Assembly (NCBI GenBank): GCA_963805705.1 | Contig: CAWDVH010000001.1 | Span: 124,001-188,000, forward strand | Length of the DNA: 64,000 bases | Origin: CAWDVH01 sp963805705 | Lineage (GTDB): Bacteria; Actinomycetota; Actinomycetes; Streptosporangiales; Streptosporangiaceae | Direction of reading: 5' to 3' | Part shown: one piece after another, positions 50,194-59,446 of the stretch | Layout of the letters: the number at the start of each line of letters is the position of its first letter | Position numbering within the stretch: position 1 is the stretch's first letter | Translations under genes and position numbers: made by a program | Notes under the pieces: generated by a model | Told to the model about the DNA's origin: nothing | Database searches by the model: none | What the model saw: only the letters and a program-made list of their open reading frames with translations

Positions 50194-51150
50194 TCAGGCT
50201 CGCGCGGCCGGGCGGGCCGCGGGCTTGTGGATCTTGCTCCACAGGAGCCTGGCCGACTGGCGGGCGATGGCCAGCTGGCACGGGCCGTTAAAAATAATGA
50301 AATCGTCAAAAACGTGGGCGCCGGGCTGGCCGGCCACCTTGGCCGTGGCCGTCCGGACCGCCAGTAGCTGCTGCACGGTCATCTGCAGCGGCGGCTCGTC
50401 CGGCTGATACAGCGCGCCGATCGGGTAGTCGCGGCCGGGCCTGCGGGTCATCTCGATGTGGCAGCCCATCACGTGCGTGACTGGCCGGGCCTGCGCGAAC
50501 TGCGCCAGCCGCTCCATGCTCACGGCGAAGACGGGCATGTCACGCGCGAACAGGCGCCCCGGGTACACCGTGTCCCCGGTGACCAGGAACCCGGTCCACG
50601 GGTCATAGACCACGATCGAGGCCGGGTGGTGGCCGGGGATGCCGGTGACGTCGAGGACCCGGCCGCCCAGGTCGCACTGCACCTCCTGATCGGGCCAGCT
50701 GGTGATCCCGAAGTACGCCTCCACCGAGGTGACATCGCCGGGCACCATGATCGTGTCCGGCCGTCCGGCGAACTGAGTGTCGGCCGCGATGTGATCGCCA
50801 TGCCCGTGCGTGTGCGCGACGACAAGCTCGTAGGAGTCGCGCGGATGGGCCAGGCGCCAGCCGTCCAGGATCGTGTCCACGGTCTCGCGCAGCGGGAACA
50901 GTTCCGGCTCGCTGGTGGCGCCGGTGTCGAGCAGCAGCGCACGGTCGTTCCCGCAGAACAGGTAGAGGAACGGTGCCTCATAGTTCACCGCCTTGCTCTG
51001 CCGCAGGATGAACGTGTGCGGATCGCAGGCGTGCACCTGGATCCTGGGGTCGGTGTTGTGCCGCGCCGACCGCGAGCCATGGATCCACCGGACGTCCAGG
51101 TCCACCGGGCCCGGCGCGCCGGTGACGAAGTCGATCATGGATGAGATCAT
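50194..51150 (-). CDS. MBL-fold metallo-hydrolase
   Basis: 318 residues. Metal ligands are in VAHTHGHGDHIAADTQF (HxHxDH), GIPGHHPASIVVYDPWTGFLVTGDTVYPGRLF (His, bridging Asp) and HVMGCHIEMTRRPGRDYPIG. The N-terminal DPHTFILRQSKAVNYEAPFLYLFCGNDRALLLDTG indicates a glyoxalase II-like thioesterase/lactonase relative. It starts 29 bp after the epimerase gene and may be the last gene of the 54.4-50.2 kb operon, where a lactonase would make sense. Confidence 0.83.
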   Translation of the reverse strand: MISSMIDFVTGAPGPVDLDVRWIHGSRSARHNTDPRIQVHACDPHTFILRQSKAVNYEAPFLYLFCGNDRALLLDTGATSEPELFPLRETVDTILDGWRLAHPRDSYELVVAHTHGHGDHIAADTQFAGRPDTIMVPGDVTSVEAYFGITSWPDQEVQCDLGGRVLDVTGIPGHHPASIVVYDPWTGFLVTGDTVYPGRLFARDMPVFAVSMERLAQFAQARPVTHVMGCHIEMTRRPGRDYPIGALYQPDEPPLQMTVQQLLAVRTATAKVAGQPGAHVFDDFIIFNGPCQLAIARQSARLLWSKIHKPAARPAARA

Positions 51151-51179
51151 TACGCCGTCTTTACCCGCGCCACTGCGAG

Positions 51180-51998
51180 CTAAGACATACCGGCAAAACG
51201 CGATTTCACGGTGGCCGCCGTGTCATCCGCAGGCGCATCCCAGATCTGCTGACTGAAGATCTCCACCTCCGCGAAGCCGTCGTAGCCCGCGGCCAGGACC
51301 TGGGCCGAGATCTGGCCGAAGTCGACCGAGCCGTCGCCGATGTGAGCGCGGCCGAGCAGCATGTCGGGGGGCAGCGGGACGACCCAGTCACTGAGCTGGT
51401 AGCCGGCGATCCGCCCGGCGGCGCGCGCGAGGTCGGCGCTGACCTGCGAATCCCACCAGATGTTGTAGGTGTCGACCACCACGCCGACCGCGTCCGCGGG
51501 GAAGGCCAGCGCCAGGTCCACGGCGTCGCCGAGCCGCGACAGCACGCAGCGATCCGCGCAGAACATCGGGTGCAGGGACTCGACGCCGAGCAGCACGCCG
51601 AGTTCCCGCGCGCGCGGGACGAGCTCGCCGATCGCGTCGGCGATCATGCGGCGGGCCAGGCCGAGATCGCGCGTCCCCGGCACCAGGCCGCCGCAGACCA
51701 GCACGAGCACGTCCGCGTGCAGGGCGCTGGCCTCCTCGATGGCCGCCCGGTTGTCATCGCGGGCCGCGCGCCGGGCGGCTGGATCGGCGTGGGTGAAGAA
51801 TCCGCCGCGGCACAGGCTGGAGACGTGCCGCCCGGACCGGCGGACGGCGGCGGCCGCGGCGGCCAGCCCGGCATCGGCGACGCTGTCGCGCCACAGGCCG
51901 ACGGCCGGAATCTCGTGCCGGACGCACAGGTCAAGAGCCTGGGTCAGGGTGAGGGGTCGTACGGTGGCCTGGTTCAGGGAAAGCCGGCCCGGGTCCAT
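51180..51998 (-). CDS. Sugar phosphate isomerase/epimerase (xylose-isomerase-like TIM barrel)
   Basis: 272 residues. AP-endonuclease-2 fold: LDLCVRHEIPAVGLWRDSVADAG, LCRGGFFTHADP, VLVCGGLVPGTRDLGLARRMIADAIGEL, VLLGVESLHPMF (Glu), GVVVDTYNIWWD (Asp), YQLSDW, GDGSVDFGQISAQVLAAGYDGFAEVEIFSQQIWD (Glu). The metal-ligand pattern is complete. ATG 51998 overlaps the DUF993 stop by one base (TGATG), so translation is coupled. Confidence 0.87.
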   Translation of the reverse strand: MDPGRLSLNQATVRPLTLTQALDLCVRHEIPAVGLWRDSVADAGLAAAAAAVRRSGRHVSSLCRGGFFTHADPAARRAARDDNRAAIEEASALHADVLVLVCGGLVPGTRDLGLARRMIADAIGELVPRARELGVLLGVESLHPMFCADRCVLSRLGDAVDLALAFPADAVGVVVDTYNIWWDSQVSADLARAAGRIAGYQLSDWVVPLPPDMLLGRAHIGDGSVDFGQISAQVLAAGYDGFAEVEIFSQQIWDAPADDTAATVKSRFAGMS

Positions 51999-53194
51999 CA
52001 GGGCTCCTGACCGCCGTCGGCGAGATAGCGGCTCATCCGCTCGACGGCGAGGTCGGGCACGGTCAGCGCGCCCGCCGCGGCGGCCAGCTCGAATACGCGG
52101 ATCAGGTGCCCAGCCGGCCGCCTGCATTGGAAGCCCCCGAGCATGGCGAAACGCGGCTGGTGGCCGTTCAGCCAGGCCAGGAAGGCGATGCCGGCCTTGT
52201 AGCTGGGCGTCGGCGGCTCGAACAGAGTCCGGCTGAGCGGCACCGTAGGCCCCATGATGGCGTCATAGCGGCCGGTATCGCCGTGGTCCAGGGCCTGCAG
52301 GGCCTCGGCGGCGGGCGCCGCGATCGCCGCGAACGCGCCGAGCAGCGCGTCACTGTGGCCGGCCGCGCCGCCGGGGCGGCCCGCGCCGCCGGGGCCGGTC
52401 CCGCGGCCGGGGCGGCCCGCGTCGCCCTTGATCAGGTCGGCGTAGTTGAAGTCATCGCCGGTGTACATCCGGACCCCGGGCGGCAGCCGCCTGCGCAGCG
52501 CGATCTCCCGGCCGGCATCCAGCAGCGACAGCTTGATGCCGTCGACCTGGCCGTCCGCGGATCTGATCAGCTCGATGACCGTATCGGCCGCCGCATCGAG
52601 ATCCGCGCTCCCCCAGTACCCGGCCAGCTGCGGATCAAAGGCCTCGCCCAGCCAGTGCAGGATCACCGGGCCGCTGGCCGCGCGGAGCAGGTGACCGTAC
52701 ACCTCCAGGTACTCCTGCGCCGAGCGGGCGCTGGCCGCCAGGGCCCGGCTGGCCATCAGGATGACACGGGCGCCCGCGGCCTCGATCAGGCCGGCCTGCT
52801 CCTGATAGGCCGCCACGATGGCCGGCAGCGAGTGCGGCCGGCCGTCCGGGCGGCGGCCCGGCAGCTGATCGGTTCCGGCCCCGCAGGCCACCACCGCGCC
52901 TCGCTGCCTGGCCAGCGCCGCCGACCTGCGGATCAGCTCCGCCGCCTGCTCGAAGGACAGGCCGGTGCCGCGCTGCGCGGTGTCCATGGCCTCGGCGACG
53001 GCGAACCCGTGCGCCCACAGATGCTCACGAAAGCCCATAGTCGAAGGCCAGTCGATCGACCCGTCGCCCAGCACGGCCACGTGCGCGGCCGCGTAGGCCT
53101 GCCGGGACACCGGCGGCGGATGGCGGGCGGCCCACCGGGGGGCCGGGACCCGGAGCGGGCGGGGACGGCCCGGCAGCTGGATGGTCGCTGTCAT
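51998..53194 (-). CDS. DUF993 protein (dihydrodipicolinate-synthase/aldolase-like)
   Basis: 398 residues. DUF993 features are HVAVLGDGSIDWPSTMGFREHLWAHGFAVAEAMDTAQRG, ACGAGTDQLPG, EQAGLIEAAGARVILMASRALAA, VILHWLGEAFDPQLAGYWG, DGIKLSLLDAGREIALRRRLPPGVRMYTGDDFNYADLIKGD (with the DHDPS-type Schiff-base Lys region, IKLS) and LAWLNGHQPRFAMLGGFQ. A Gly-rich linker insert lies near residue 265. It is an uncharacterised aldolase family, here translated with an epimerase and a dehydrogenase. Confidence 0.8.
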   Translation of the reverse strand: MTATIQLPGRPRPLRVPAPRWAARHPPPVSRQAYAAAHVAVLGDGSIDWPSTMGFREHLWAHGFAVAEAMDTAQRGTGLSFEQAAELIRRSAALARQRGAVVACGAGTDQLPGRRPDGRPHSLPAIVAAYQEQAGLIEAAGARVILMASRALAASARSAQEYLEVYGHLLRAASGPVILHWLGEAFDPQLAGYWGSADLDAAADTVIELIRSADGQVDGIKLSLLDAGREIALRRRLPPGVRMYTGDDFNYADLIKGDAGRPGRGTGPGGAGRPGGAAGHSDALLGAFAAIAAPAAEALQALDHGDTGRYDAIMGPTVPLSRTLFEPPTPSYKAGIAFLAWLNGHQPRFAMLGGFQCRRPAGHLIRVFELAAAAGALTVPDLAVERMSRYLADGGQEP

Positions 53195-53222
53195 GTCACG
53201 GGCCGTTCCCGGTACCAGCTGG

Positions 53223-54374
53223 TCACAGCGTCAGCCGGGGGACTTCCACCCGGCGGCCCTCCGCCGATGACTGGAGCGCGAGGCCGGCGAGCTGGACGCC
53301 CTTGGCGCCCTCGGCCAGATCCCACGGGAAGGGGGTCCCCTCGACCGCGTGCTTCAGGAACAGCTCCCACTGCACCTTGAACCCGTTGTCGAAGGTGCCG
53401 TTATCGGGGATGTCCGTCCATTGCGCGGGATAGTCAATCGGATCGGGCAAGTCGGGATTCCAGACCGGCATGGGAGTGCTGACCCTGTGCTGCACCGCGC
53501 AGTTGCGCAGGCCCGCCACGGCACTGCCGTTCGTGCCGTCGACGTGCAGCTCGACCAGCTCGCGCCGGTTGACGCGCACGGCCCAGGACGAGTTCACCGA
53601 CGCGATCGCGCCGCTGGAGAACTCCAGCAGCGCGTACGCGGCGTCGTCGGCGGTGACCTCATACTGGCTCCCTGACTCATCCCATCGGACCGGGACGTGA
53701 GTCGCATGCCGGGCATAAAGCGCCCGGATGGGGCCGAACAGATCCTCCAGCAGGTACTGCCAGTGCGGGAACATGTCGAGGATGATGCCGCCGCCGTCTT
53801 CCTTGCGGTAATTCCAGGACGGGCGCTGCGGGGCCAGCCCGTCTCCCTCGAACACCCAGTACCCGAACTCCAGCCGGATCGACAGGACCCGCCCGAAGAA
53901 CCCTTCCTTGATCAGCCGGCGCAGCTTGATCACGCCGGGCAGGAACAGCTTGTCCTGGACGACCCCGTTCGTGATCCCGGCCGTCCTGGCCGCCTCGGCG
54001 AGCCGGACCGCGCCGTCCAGGGAATCAGCGACGGGCTTCTCGGTGTATACGTGCTTCCCGGCCGCGATGGCGCGGGCGAGGCTCGCCTCGCGCGCGCTGG
54101 TCACCTGGGCGTCGAAGTAGATGTCGACGGCCGGATCGCCGAGCGCGTCCGCCAGGCTCGTGGTCCAGCGCTCGATGCCGTGCTTCTCGGCGATGGCCCG
54201 GAGCCGCTGCTCGTTGCGCCCGACCAGGACGAGTTCGGGAAAGACCGCCGTCCCGTCACCGAGGCGCGCCCCGCCCTGCTCCCTGATGCTGAGCAGGGAA
54301 CGGACGAGATGCTGCCGGTAGCCCATCCGGCCGGTGACGCCGTTGAGGGCAATCCGGACCACCTTGCGCGACAT
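53223..54374 (-). CDS. Gfo/Idh/MocA family oxidoreductase
   Basis: About 383 residues. N-terminal Rossmann domain RIALNGVTGRMGYRQHLVRSLLSI; AIAAGKHVYTEKPVADSLDGAVRLAEAARTAG holds the EKP active-site Lys. The C-terminal Gfo domain contains LIKEGFFGRVLSIRLEFGYWVFEGDGLAPQRPSWNYRKEDGGGIILDMFPHW, with the conserved Gly/Asp-x3-His. NAD(P)-dependent sugar or cyclitol oxidation is expected. ATG 54374 follows AAAAGG. First gene of the operon, 36 bp from the 18-bp operator palindrome. Confidence 0.9.
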   Translation of the reverse strand: MSRKVVRIALNGVTGRMGYRQHLVRSLLSIREQGGARLGDGTAVFPELVLVGRNEQRLRAIAEKHGIERWTTSLADALGDPAVDIYFDAQVTSAREASLARAIAAGKHVYTEKPVADSLDGAVRLAEAARTAGITNGVVQDKLFLPGVIKLRRLIKEGFFGRVLSIRLEFGYWVFEGDGLAPQRPSWNYRKEDGGGIILDMFPHWQYLLEDLFGPIRALYARHATHVPVRWDESGSQYEVTADDAAYALLEFSSGAIASVNSSWAVRVNRRELVELHVDGTNGSAVAGLRNCAVQHRVSTPMPVWNPDLPDPIDYPAQWTDIPDNGTFDNGFKVQWELFLKHAVEGTPFPWDLAEGAKGVQLAGLALQSSAEGRRVEVPRLTL

Positions 54375-54388
54375 GATCACCTTTTCGG

Positions 54389-54428
54389 CGAACGTTCGTT
54401 GAGCACGTTCTGGGAAAGTACTTTCCCA
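54389..54428. promoter_or_regulatory. LacI-type operator palindromes between Gfo operon and its regulator
   Basis: TGGGAAAGTACTTTCCCA (54411-54428) is a perfect 18-bp palindrome, and CGAACGTTCG (54389-54398) a perfect 10-bp one. Both lie between the divergent Gfo/Idh and LacI starts, 15-54 bp from the Gfo ATG. This is where a LacI-family protein would repress both directions until the pathway sugar is present. Confidence 0.78.
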
Positions 54429-54495
54429 AGACTAAGCTTGGCTTCGGAGCTGGGTCAAGACGGGACGGGATCGGGACAAAAGGATCGGGAGACAG

Positions 54496-55581
54496 GTGAC
54501 CGAGGCGTCAGGAGAGAGCGTGCGCCGCGGACCCGGCGGCTCGCAGGCGTCGCGGGTGACGCTGCAGGACGTCGCCGACCGGGCCGGCGTCTCGCTGACC
54601 ACCGCCTCGCGAGTGGTCAGCGAGGGCCCCCGCAAGGTGGGGCAGCACATGATCCAGCGGGTCCATCAGGCGGTCGCCGAGCTCGGCTACAGCGCCAACC
54701 TGCAGGCCCGCGCCGTCGCCACCGGCCAGAGCAGCACGATCGGCGTGGTCGTGCACGACATCGCTGACCCGTACTTCTCCACCATCGCCGCGGGCCTGAT
54801 GGACGTCGCCGACGGCCGTCAGCTGCTCGTCTGCCTGTCCAGCGCGCCGGCCGGGGAACGGGCCGAGCGGAAGTATGTCTCGCTGATGCGCTCGCAGCGC
54901 GCCCGCGCGGTCATCCTGATCGGCAGCCGCTCCGACGACGCCGCCGCGCTGGCCGGGCTGCGCGAAGAGCTCAGCGCCTTTGGCAAGGCCGGCGGCCGGG
55001 TGGTGTGCGTGGGGCAGGACCTGCTGGGCGTCGACACGATCATGCCCGAGAACGCGGCGGGGGCCCGCGCCCTGGCCCATGCCCTGGTCGCCCAGGGACA
55101 CCGCAGCTTCGCGGTGCTGGCCGGCCCGCGCGACCTGCTCACCGCCAGGGACCGGCTGGCCGGGTTCCGGGCCGGCCTGCAGTCCTGGTCCGTCGGCCTC
55201 GACCCGCGCCGGATCGTCCACGGCGCGCTCACCAGGGACGGCGGCTACGAGGCGATGAGCACCGTGCTGGCCCTGCGCGGCCCGCTGCCCGACTGCGTCT
55301 TCGCGGTGACCGACATCATGGCCGTGGGCGCGCTCGCCCGGCTCCGGGCGCAGGGCCTGGCCGTCCCCGCTGACCTGGCCGTGGCCGGGTTCGACGACAT
55401 CACCACCTTGCGCGACGTCTACCCGCCGCTGACCACCGTCCGGCTGCCGCTGAAGACCATGGGCGAGATGGCGGCCAGCCTGGTTCTTGATGACCAGCCC
55501 ACCGACCATCCGCGGGTCATCCCGGTGCCGGGCGAGGTGGTACTGCGCGAGAGCACCACTCCCCCGCCCAGGGCCGGCTGA
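54496..55581 (+). CDS. LacI family transcriptional regulator
   Basis: 361 residues. The N-terminal HTH is VTLQDVADRAGVSLTTASRVVSEGPRKVGQHMIQRVHQAVAELGYSANLQARAVATGQSSTIGVVV (HTH plus hinge). The periplasmic-binding-protein-like domain follows, with DPYFSTIAAGL, HALVAQGHRSFAVLAGP, DCVFAVTDIMAVGALARLRAQGLAVPADLAVAGFDDI and TTVRLPLKTMGEMAASLVLD. GTG 54496, SD GGGAGAC. Divergent from the Gfo-DUF993-epimerase-MBL genes across the palindromes. Confidence 0.92.
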   Translation: MTEASGESVRRGPGGSQASRVTLQDVADRAGVSLTTASRVVSEGPRKVGQHMIQRVHQAVAELGYSANLQARAVATGQSSTIGVVVHDIADPYFSTIAAGLMDVADGRQLLVCLSSAPAGERAERKYVSLMRSQRARAVILIGSRSDDAAALAGLREELSAFGKAGGRVVCVGQDLLGVDTIMPENAAGARALAHALVAQGHRSFAVLAGPRDLLTARDRLAGFRAGLQSWSVGLDPRRIVHGALTRDGGYEAMSTVLALRGPLPDCVFAVTDIMAVGALARLRAQGLAVPADLAVAGFDDITTLRDVYPPLTTVRLPLKTMGEMAASLVLDDQPTDHPRVIPVPGEVVLRESTTPPPRAG

Positions 55582-55720
55582 CGATCGGCGGGTGCGGGCC
55601 GCCCCGGCTCGCCCAGCGGGCGCCGAGGTCCGGCCAGCGGACGCCACGCCGGGGAGGCGCCGGTGATGTTCTGGCCGGGTCTTGCATGCCGTGTTCGGCT
55701 CCGGTACGTTGCGCCTAAAT

Positions 55721-55736
55721 CGGAAAGCGCTTGCCG
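55721..55736 (+). promoter_or_regulatory. LacI/CcpA-like operator upstream of the amine permease
   Basis: CGGAAAGCGCTTGCCG has the AAGCGCTT core typical of LacI-family sites, in the 298-bp gap before the APC permease. A GCCACCG/CGGTGGC hairpin lies further downstream (about 55842-55862), next to the SD. No other gene is visible in 55582-55879. Confidence 0.5.
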
Positions 55737-55879
55737 ATAATTGGTCCCGGCTCGAGGAGTTCACGCAGCGGCGCTGGATGACAATCACGCCAGGCCCGGC
55801 GCACTATCCCTATTGAGAATCGGGTAGGTACAGAACGTTACCGCCACCGCTAGGCCGGTGGCCTACATGAGGAGTGGAC

Positions 55880-57349
55880 ATGAGCGAAGCGGCTTCTGTG
55901 CCGTTCTCTGAGACTAAGTCGCCACCGACCGTCGCTCCGGAGCGCCTGCGCAAGGGCGCCCTTGGCCTCGTGGACATCTCGGCGTCGACGATGGCGAACA
56001 TCGGTCCCGCCTACAGCTTCTACTTCGGCTTCGCCTTTCTCGTCGCCACCGCGGGCATCGCCGCGCCGCTGACCATCATCGTGGCCGCCATCGCCATTGC
56101 CCTGCTCGGCAACACGCTGGCCCAGTTCTCCCGGGCCCAGCCATCGACGGGCGGCTTTATCTCGTTCGTGGGCAAGACGTTCGGCGGGACCAGCGCGGTG
56201 ACGACCGCGCTGCTCTGCGGCGCCGGCTACATCATCGCCATCTCCTCGGTCCTGGCCGTCACCGGCGGATTCCTGTCCATTACCCTCCAGCACTACCTGC
56301 ACTGGAACATCCCGTGGGGGATCCTCTCGGTGATCCTGACGGCCGGCGCCATGGTGATGATGATCAGGGGCGTGTCCGTGTCGACCAAGCTGGCCGGCTT
56401 CTTCTTCGGCTTCGAGATGCTCGTGCTGATCGTCGTCTCGGTCACCGTGCTGATTCAGCACCGCGGGAATCTCAACCTGACGCCGTTCATGCCGAGCCAC
56501 ATCACGGACGGCCTGACCGGCCTGGCGGCCGGGTTCCCGCTGGCGATCTACATATTCATCGGGTGGGAGAATTCCGCGTCCCTGGCCGAGGAGACCGATA
56601 ACCCCCGGCGCAACGTGCCGAGGGCGGTGTTCCTGTCCGTCGGCCTGATGGCCGTCAGTTACGTCCTGTTCGCCTACGCCACGATTGTCGGCTTCGGCTA
56701 CCACGGCAATGTGCTCAGCGCGCAGGCGATCCCGTTCATCACGGTCGCCCAGAGCGTGCTCGCGAGCTTCGCCTTCTTCGCCTACCTGGCCGGGCTCACC
56801 TCGACGCTGGGCGTCCTGATCTCGGCCGCGAACTCCCAGGCCCGGCTCATCTTCAACGCCGGGCGTGAGGGCCTGCTCCCGGCCTGGCTCGGCAAGGTGC
56901 ACCCGGTCCGCCGGACCCCGATGAACGCGATCTTCGCGTTCATCGGCATCGCCTCGGCCATCATCATCGTCTGGGCCCTCGGCCACGTCATCGGCGGCAC
57001 CACCGGCAGCATGGACCCGATCACCTTCTTCGTCGAGTCCTCCACGATGGGCACGATCCTGATCCTGGTGGTGTACTTCCTGTCGAACCTGGCGCTGCCC
57101 TTCTACTACCGCAAGTTCCGGCCAGGGGAGTTCAGCGTCGTCAAGCACCTGGTGCTGCCGGTCCTGGGCATGATCGCCATCGCGGTCCCCGTCTACTACC
57201 TGGCCAAGCCGGGGCAGCCGTCGCCGTTTGACTGGTTCCCGTACGCCGCGCTGGTCACGATCGTCATCGCCATCATCTACGCAGCCGTGCTGACCAGGCA
57301 TGACCCGTCGCTCGGTGACAGGGTGGGCTCGATCGTGGCGGACGAGTAA
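55880..57349 (+). CDS. APC-superfamily amino acid/amine permease
   Basis: About 489 residues with 12 helices. ERLRKGALGLVDISASTMANIGPAYSFYFGFAFLV is the TM1 consensus region; YIFIGWENSASLAEETDNPRRNVPRAVFLSV is the classic APC loop (E-E-x-x-x-P-x-R-x-x-P-x-A); SRAxFxxGREGLLP-like FNAGREGLLPAWLGKVHPVRRTPMNAI follows. ATG 55880 after GAGGAG. It precedes the copper amine oxidase by 97 bp and probably imports its substrate. Confidence 0.9.
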   Translation: MSEAASVPFSETKSPPTVAPERLRKGALGLVDISASTMANIGPAYSFYFGFAFLVATAGIAAPLTIIVAAIAIALLGNTLAQFSRAQPSTGGFISFVGKTFGGTSAVTTALLCGAGYIIAISSVLAVTGGFLSITLQHYLHWNIPWGILSVILTAGAMVMMIRGVSVSTKLAGFFFGFEMLVLIVVSVTVLIQHRGNLNLTPFMPSHITDGLTGLAAGFPLAIYIFIGWENSASLAEETDNPRRNVPRAVFLSVGLMAVSYVLFAYATIVGFGYHGNVLSAQAIPFITVAQSVLASFAFFAYLAGLTSTLGVLISAANSQARLIFNAGREGLLPAWLGKVHPVRRTPMNAIFAFIGIASAIIIVWALGHVIGGTTGSMDPITFFVESSTMGTILILVVYFLSNLALPFYYRKFRPGEFSVVKHLVLPVLGMIAIAVPVYYLAKPGQPSPFDWFPYAALVTIVIAIIYAAVLTRHDPSLGDRVGSIVADE

Positions 57350-57446
57350 GGCCGCCCCGCGGCGCGGCCGGGCCCGCTCGGGCCCGGCCGCGCAGGCGCC
57401 GCCCCGCCCCCGGCCGGCGTCCCAATCGGAGCAGGAGAGACACATC

Positions 57447-59366
57447 ATGACCGACACCACCGTGAATCCCGCCGAGGTGTCGGGCGCGAGGCCCGTCCAC
57501 CCACTGGAGCAGGTGAGCGCCCGCGAGTTCCTGGCCGGCCGCGAGATCCTGGCCGGCGCCGGGCTGCTGACCGAATCGACGAGGTTCGCCTATTACGGGC
57601 TGGACGAGCCGACCAAATCCGACGTGCTCGGGCTCGCCGAGGGCCGCGAGTGCGACCGCCGGCTGCGGGCCTTCCTCATCAATGTGTCCACCGGCGAGTC
57701 GGCGGACGTCGTCGTGTCGCTGAGCCAGGGACTGGTGATCTCGCTGCGGGCGCTGAATCCCCTGACCGACGGCCGGGTGCCGATCCTGGACCAGGACTTC
57801 GCGATCGCCGAGCAGGTCGTCCACGCCGATCCGCAGTGGCTGGCCGCCATGGAGCGCCGCGGCCTCACCGACATCGCGTCGATCCGGGCCTGCCCCCTTA
57901 CCGCCGGCTCATACGGAGTGGCGGACGAGCAGGGACGCCGGATGGTCCGGGTGCTCGCGTTCGTCCAGGACGACGAGCACGATCTGGCCTGGGCGCACCC
58001 GGTGGACGGCATCGCCGCCTACGTCGACCTGGTCGAGCGGCGGGTCTTCAAGGTCATCGACGAGGCCGACATGCCGGTGCCGCGCGAGTCAGGAAACTAC
58101 GACGATCCGGCCGTCCGCGGGCCGCTGCGCACCGGGCTGAAGCCGATCGAGATCACCCAGCCGCAGGGCCCGAGCTTCCGGCTGGACGGCACCTCGCTGG
58201 AGTGGCAGAACTGGAAGCTGCGCATCGGCTTCGACGCCCGCGAGGGCCTGACGCTGCACCAGATCAGCCTGAGCGATCACGGCCGGGCCAGACCCGTGAT
58301 CTACCGGGCGTCGATACCCGAGATGGTCGTCCCGTACGGCGATCCGGCCCCGACCCGGTACTGGCAGAACTACTTCGACACCGGCGAGTACATGGTGGGC
58401 AAATGGGCCAACTCGCTGGAGGCCGGCTGCGACTGCCTGGGCGAGATCGCCTACCTCGATGCCACCGTCACCGACGACGACGGCGAGCCCCGTGTGATCC
58501 GCAATGCGATCTGCATCCACGAGGAGGACTTCGGCATCCTCTGGAAGCACACCGACATCTTCAGCGGCTCGTCCCAGTCCCGCCGCCAGCGCCGCCTGGT
58601 CATCTCCTTCTTCACCACCGTCGGAAACTACGATTACGGCTTCTACTGGTACTTCTACCTGGACGGCACCATGGAGTGCGAGGTGAAGCTGACCGGCATC
58701 CTGTTCACCTCCGCCTACCCTGGCCAGGGCCACCCGCATGCCACCGAGATCGCGCCCGGCCTGGGCGCTCCCGCCCACCAGCACCTGTTCAGCGCCCGGC
58801 TGGACATGATGGTCGACGGAACGCAGAACGCCGTCGACGAGGTCGATGTGCACGGCTGCCCGGTCGGCCCGCAGAACCCCTACGGCAATGCCCTCGCCCA
58901 GACGGTCACCCGGCTGGAGCGCGAGTCGCAGGCCGGGCGCCGGGTCGCGCCGGAGCACGGCCGGACGTGGCGGGTGATCAACACCCAGAAGACGAACCGG
59001 CTCGGCCAGCCGGTGGCCTACACCCTGTATCCGGAGGCAGCGCCCACCCTGCTCGCCGACCCTGGCTCGACCCTCTACGGCCGGGCGGCCTTCGCCACGC
59101 AGCATCTCTGGGTCACCAGGTACGACCCGGCTCATCGTTACCCGGCGGGTGACTTCGTCAACCAGCACCCGGGCGGAGCGGGAATTCCCGACTTCATCGC
59201 CGGCGACGGTGATATTGACGGGACCGACATCGTGCTGTGGCACACGTTCGGGCCGACGCACTTCCCGCGGCCCGAAGAGTGGCCGGTCATGCCGGTCAGC
59301 CGATGCGGATTCGTGCTCAAGCCGACCGGTTTCTACGGCCGGAACCCGACGCTCGACGTACCGTAA
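57447..59366 (+). CDS. Copper-containing primary-amine oxidase
   Basis: 639 residues; oxidatively deaminates primary amines to aldehydes, releasing NH3 and H2O2. The topaquinone-forming Tyr is residue about 395 in TVGNYDYGFYW. Copper ligands are His444 and His446 (PAHQHLFSARLDMMVDG) and His605 (GPTHFPRPEEWPVMP). The catalytic-base region is YFDTGEYMVGKWANSLEAGCDCLG. N2/N3 domains precede (VSAREFLAGREILAGAGL). No signal peptide, so it is likely cytoplasmic as in other actinobacteria. SD GGAGAG before ATG 57447. Paired with the upstream permease. Confidence 0.94.
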   Translation: MTDTTVNPAEVSGARPVHPLEQVSAREFLAGREILAGAGLLTESTRFAYYGLDEPTKSDVLGLAEGRECDRRLRAFLINVSTGESADVVVSLSQGLVISLRALNPLTDGRVPILDQDFAIAEQVVHADPQWLAAMERRGLTDIASIRACPLTAGSYGVADEQGRRMVRVLAFVQDDEHDLAWAHPVDGIAAYVDLVERRVFKVIDEADMPVPRESGNYDDPAVRGPLRTGLKPIEITQPQGPSFRLDGTSLEWQNWKLRIGFDAREGLTLHQISLSDHGRARPVIYRASIPEMVVPYGDPAPTRYWQNYFDTGEYMVGKWANSLEAGCDCLGEIAYLDATVTDDDGEPRVIRNAICIHEEDFGILWKHTDIFSGSSQSRRQRRLVISFFTTVGNYDYGFYWYFYLDGTMECEVKLTGILFTSAYPGQGHPHATEIAPGLGAPAHQHLFSARLDMMVDGTQNAVDEVDVHGCPVGPQNPYGNALAQTVTRLERESQAGRRVAPEHGRTWRVINTQKTNRLGQPVAYTLYPEAAPTLLADPGSTLYGRAAFATQHLWVTRYDPAHRYPAGDFVNQHPGGAGIPDFIAGDGDIDGTDIVLWHTFGPTHFPRPEEWPVMPVSRCGFVLKPTGFYGRNPTLDVP

Positions 59367-59446
59367 CCCGCTGTTATCCGGGCGGCCCATCCTCGCCGCG
59401 TCCGGCATCACTGACCACCCGGCGGGATCGCTACCCGGCTAGGGTC

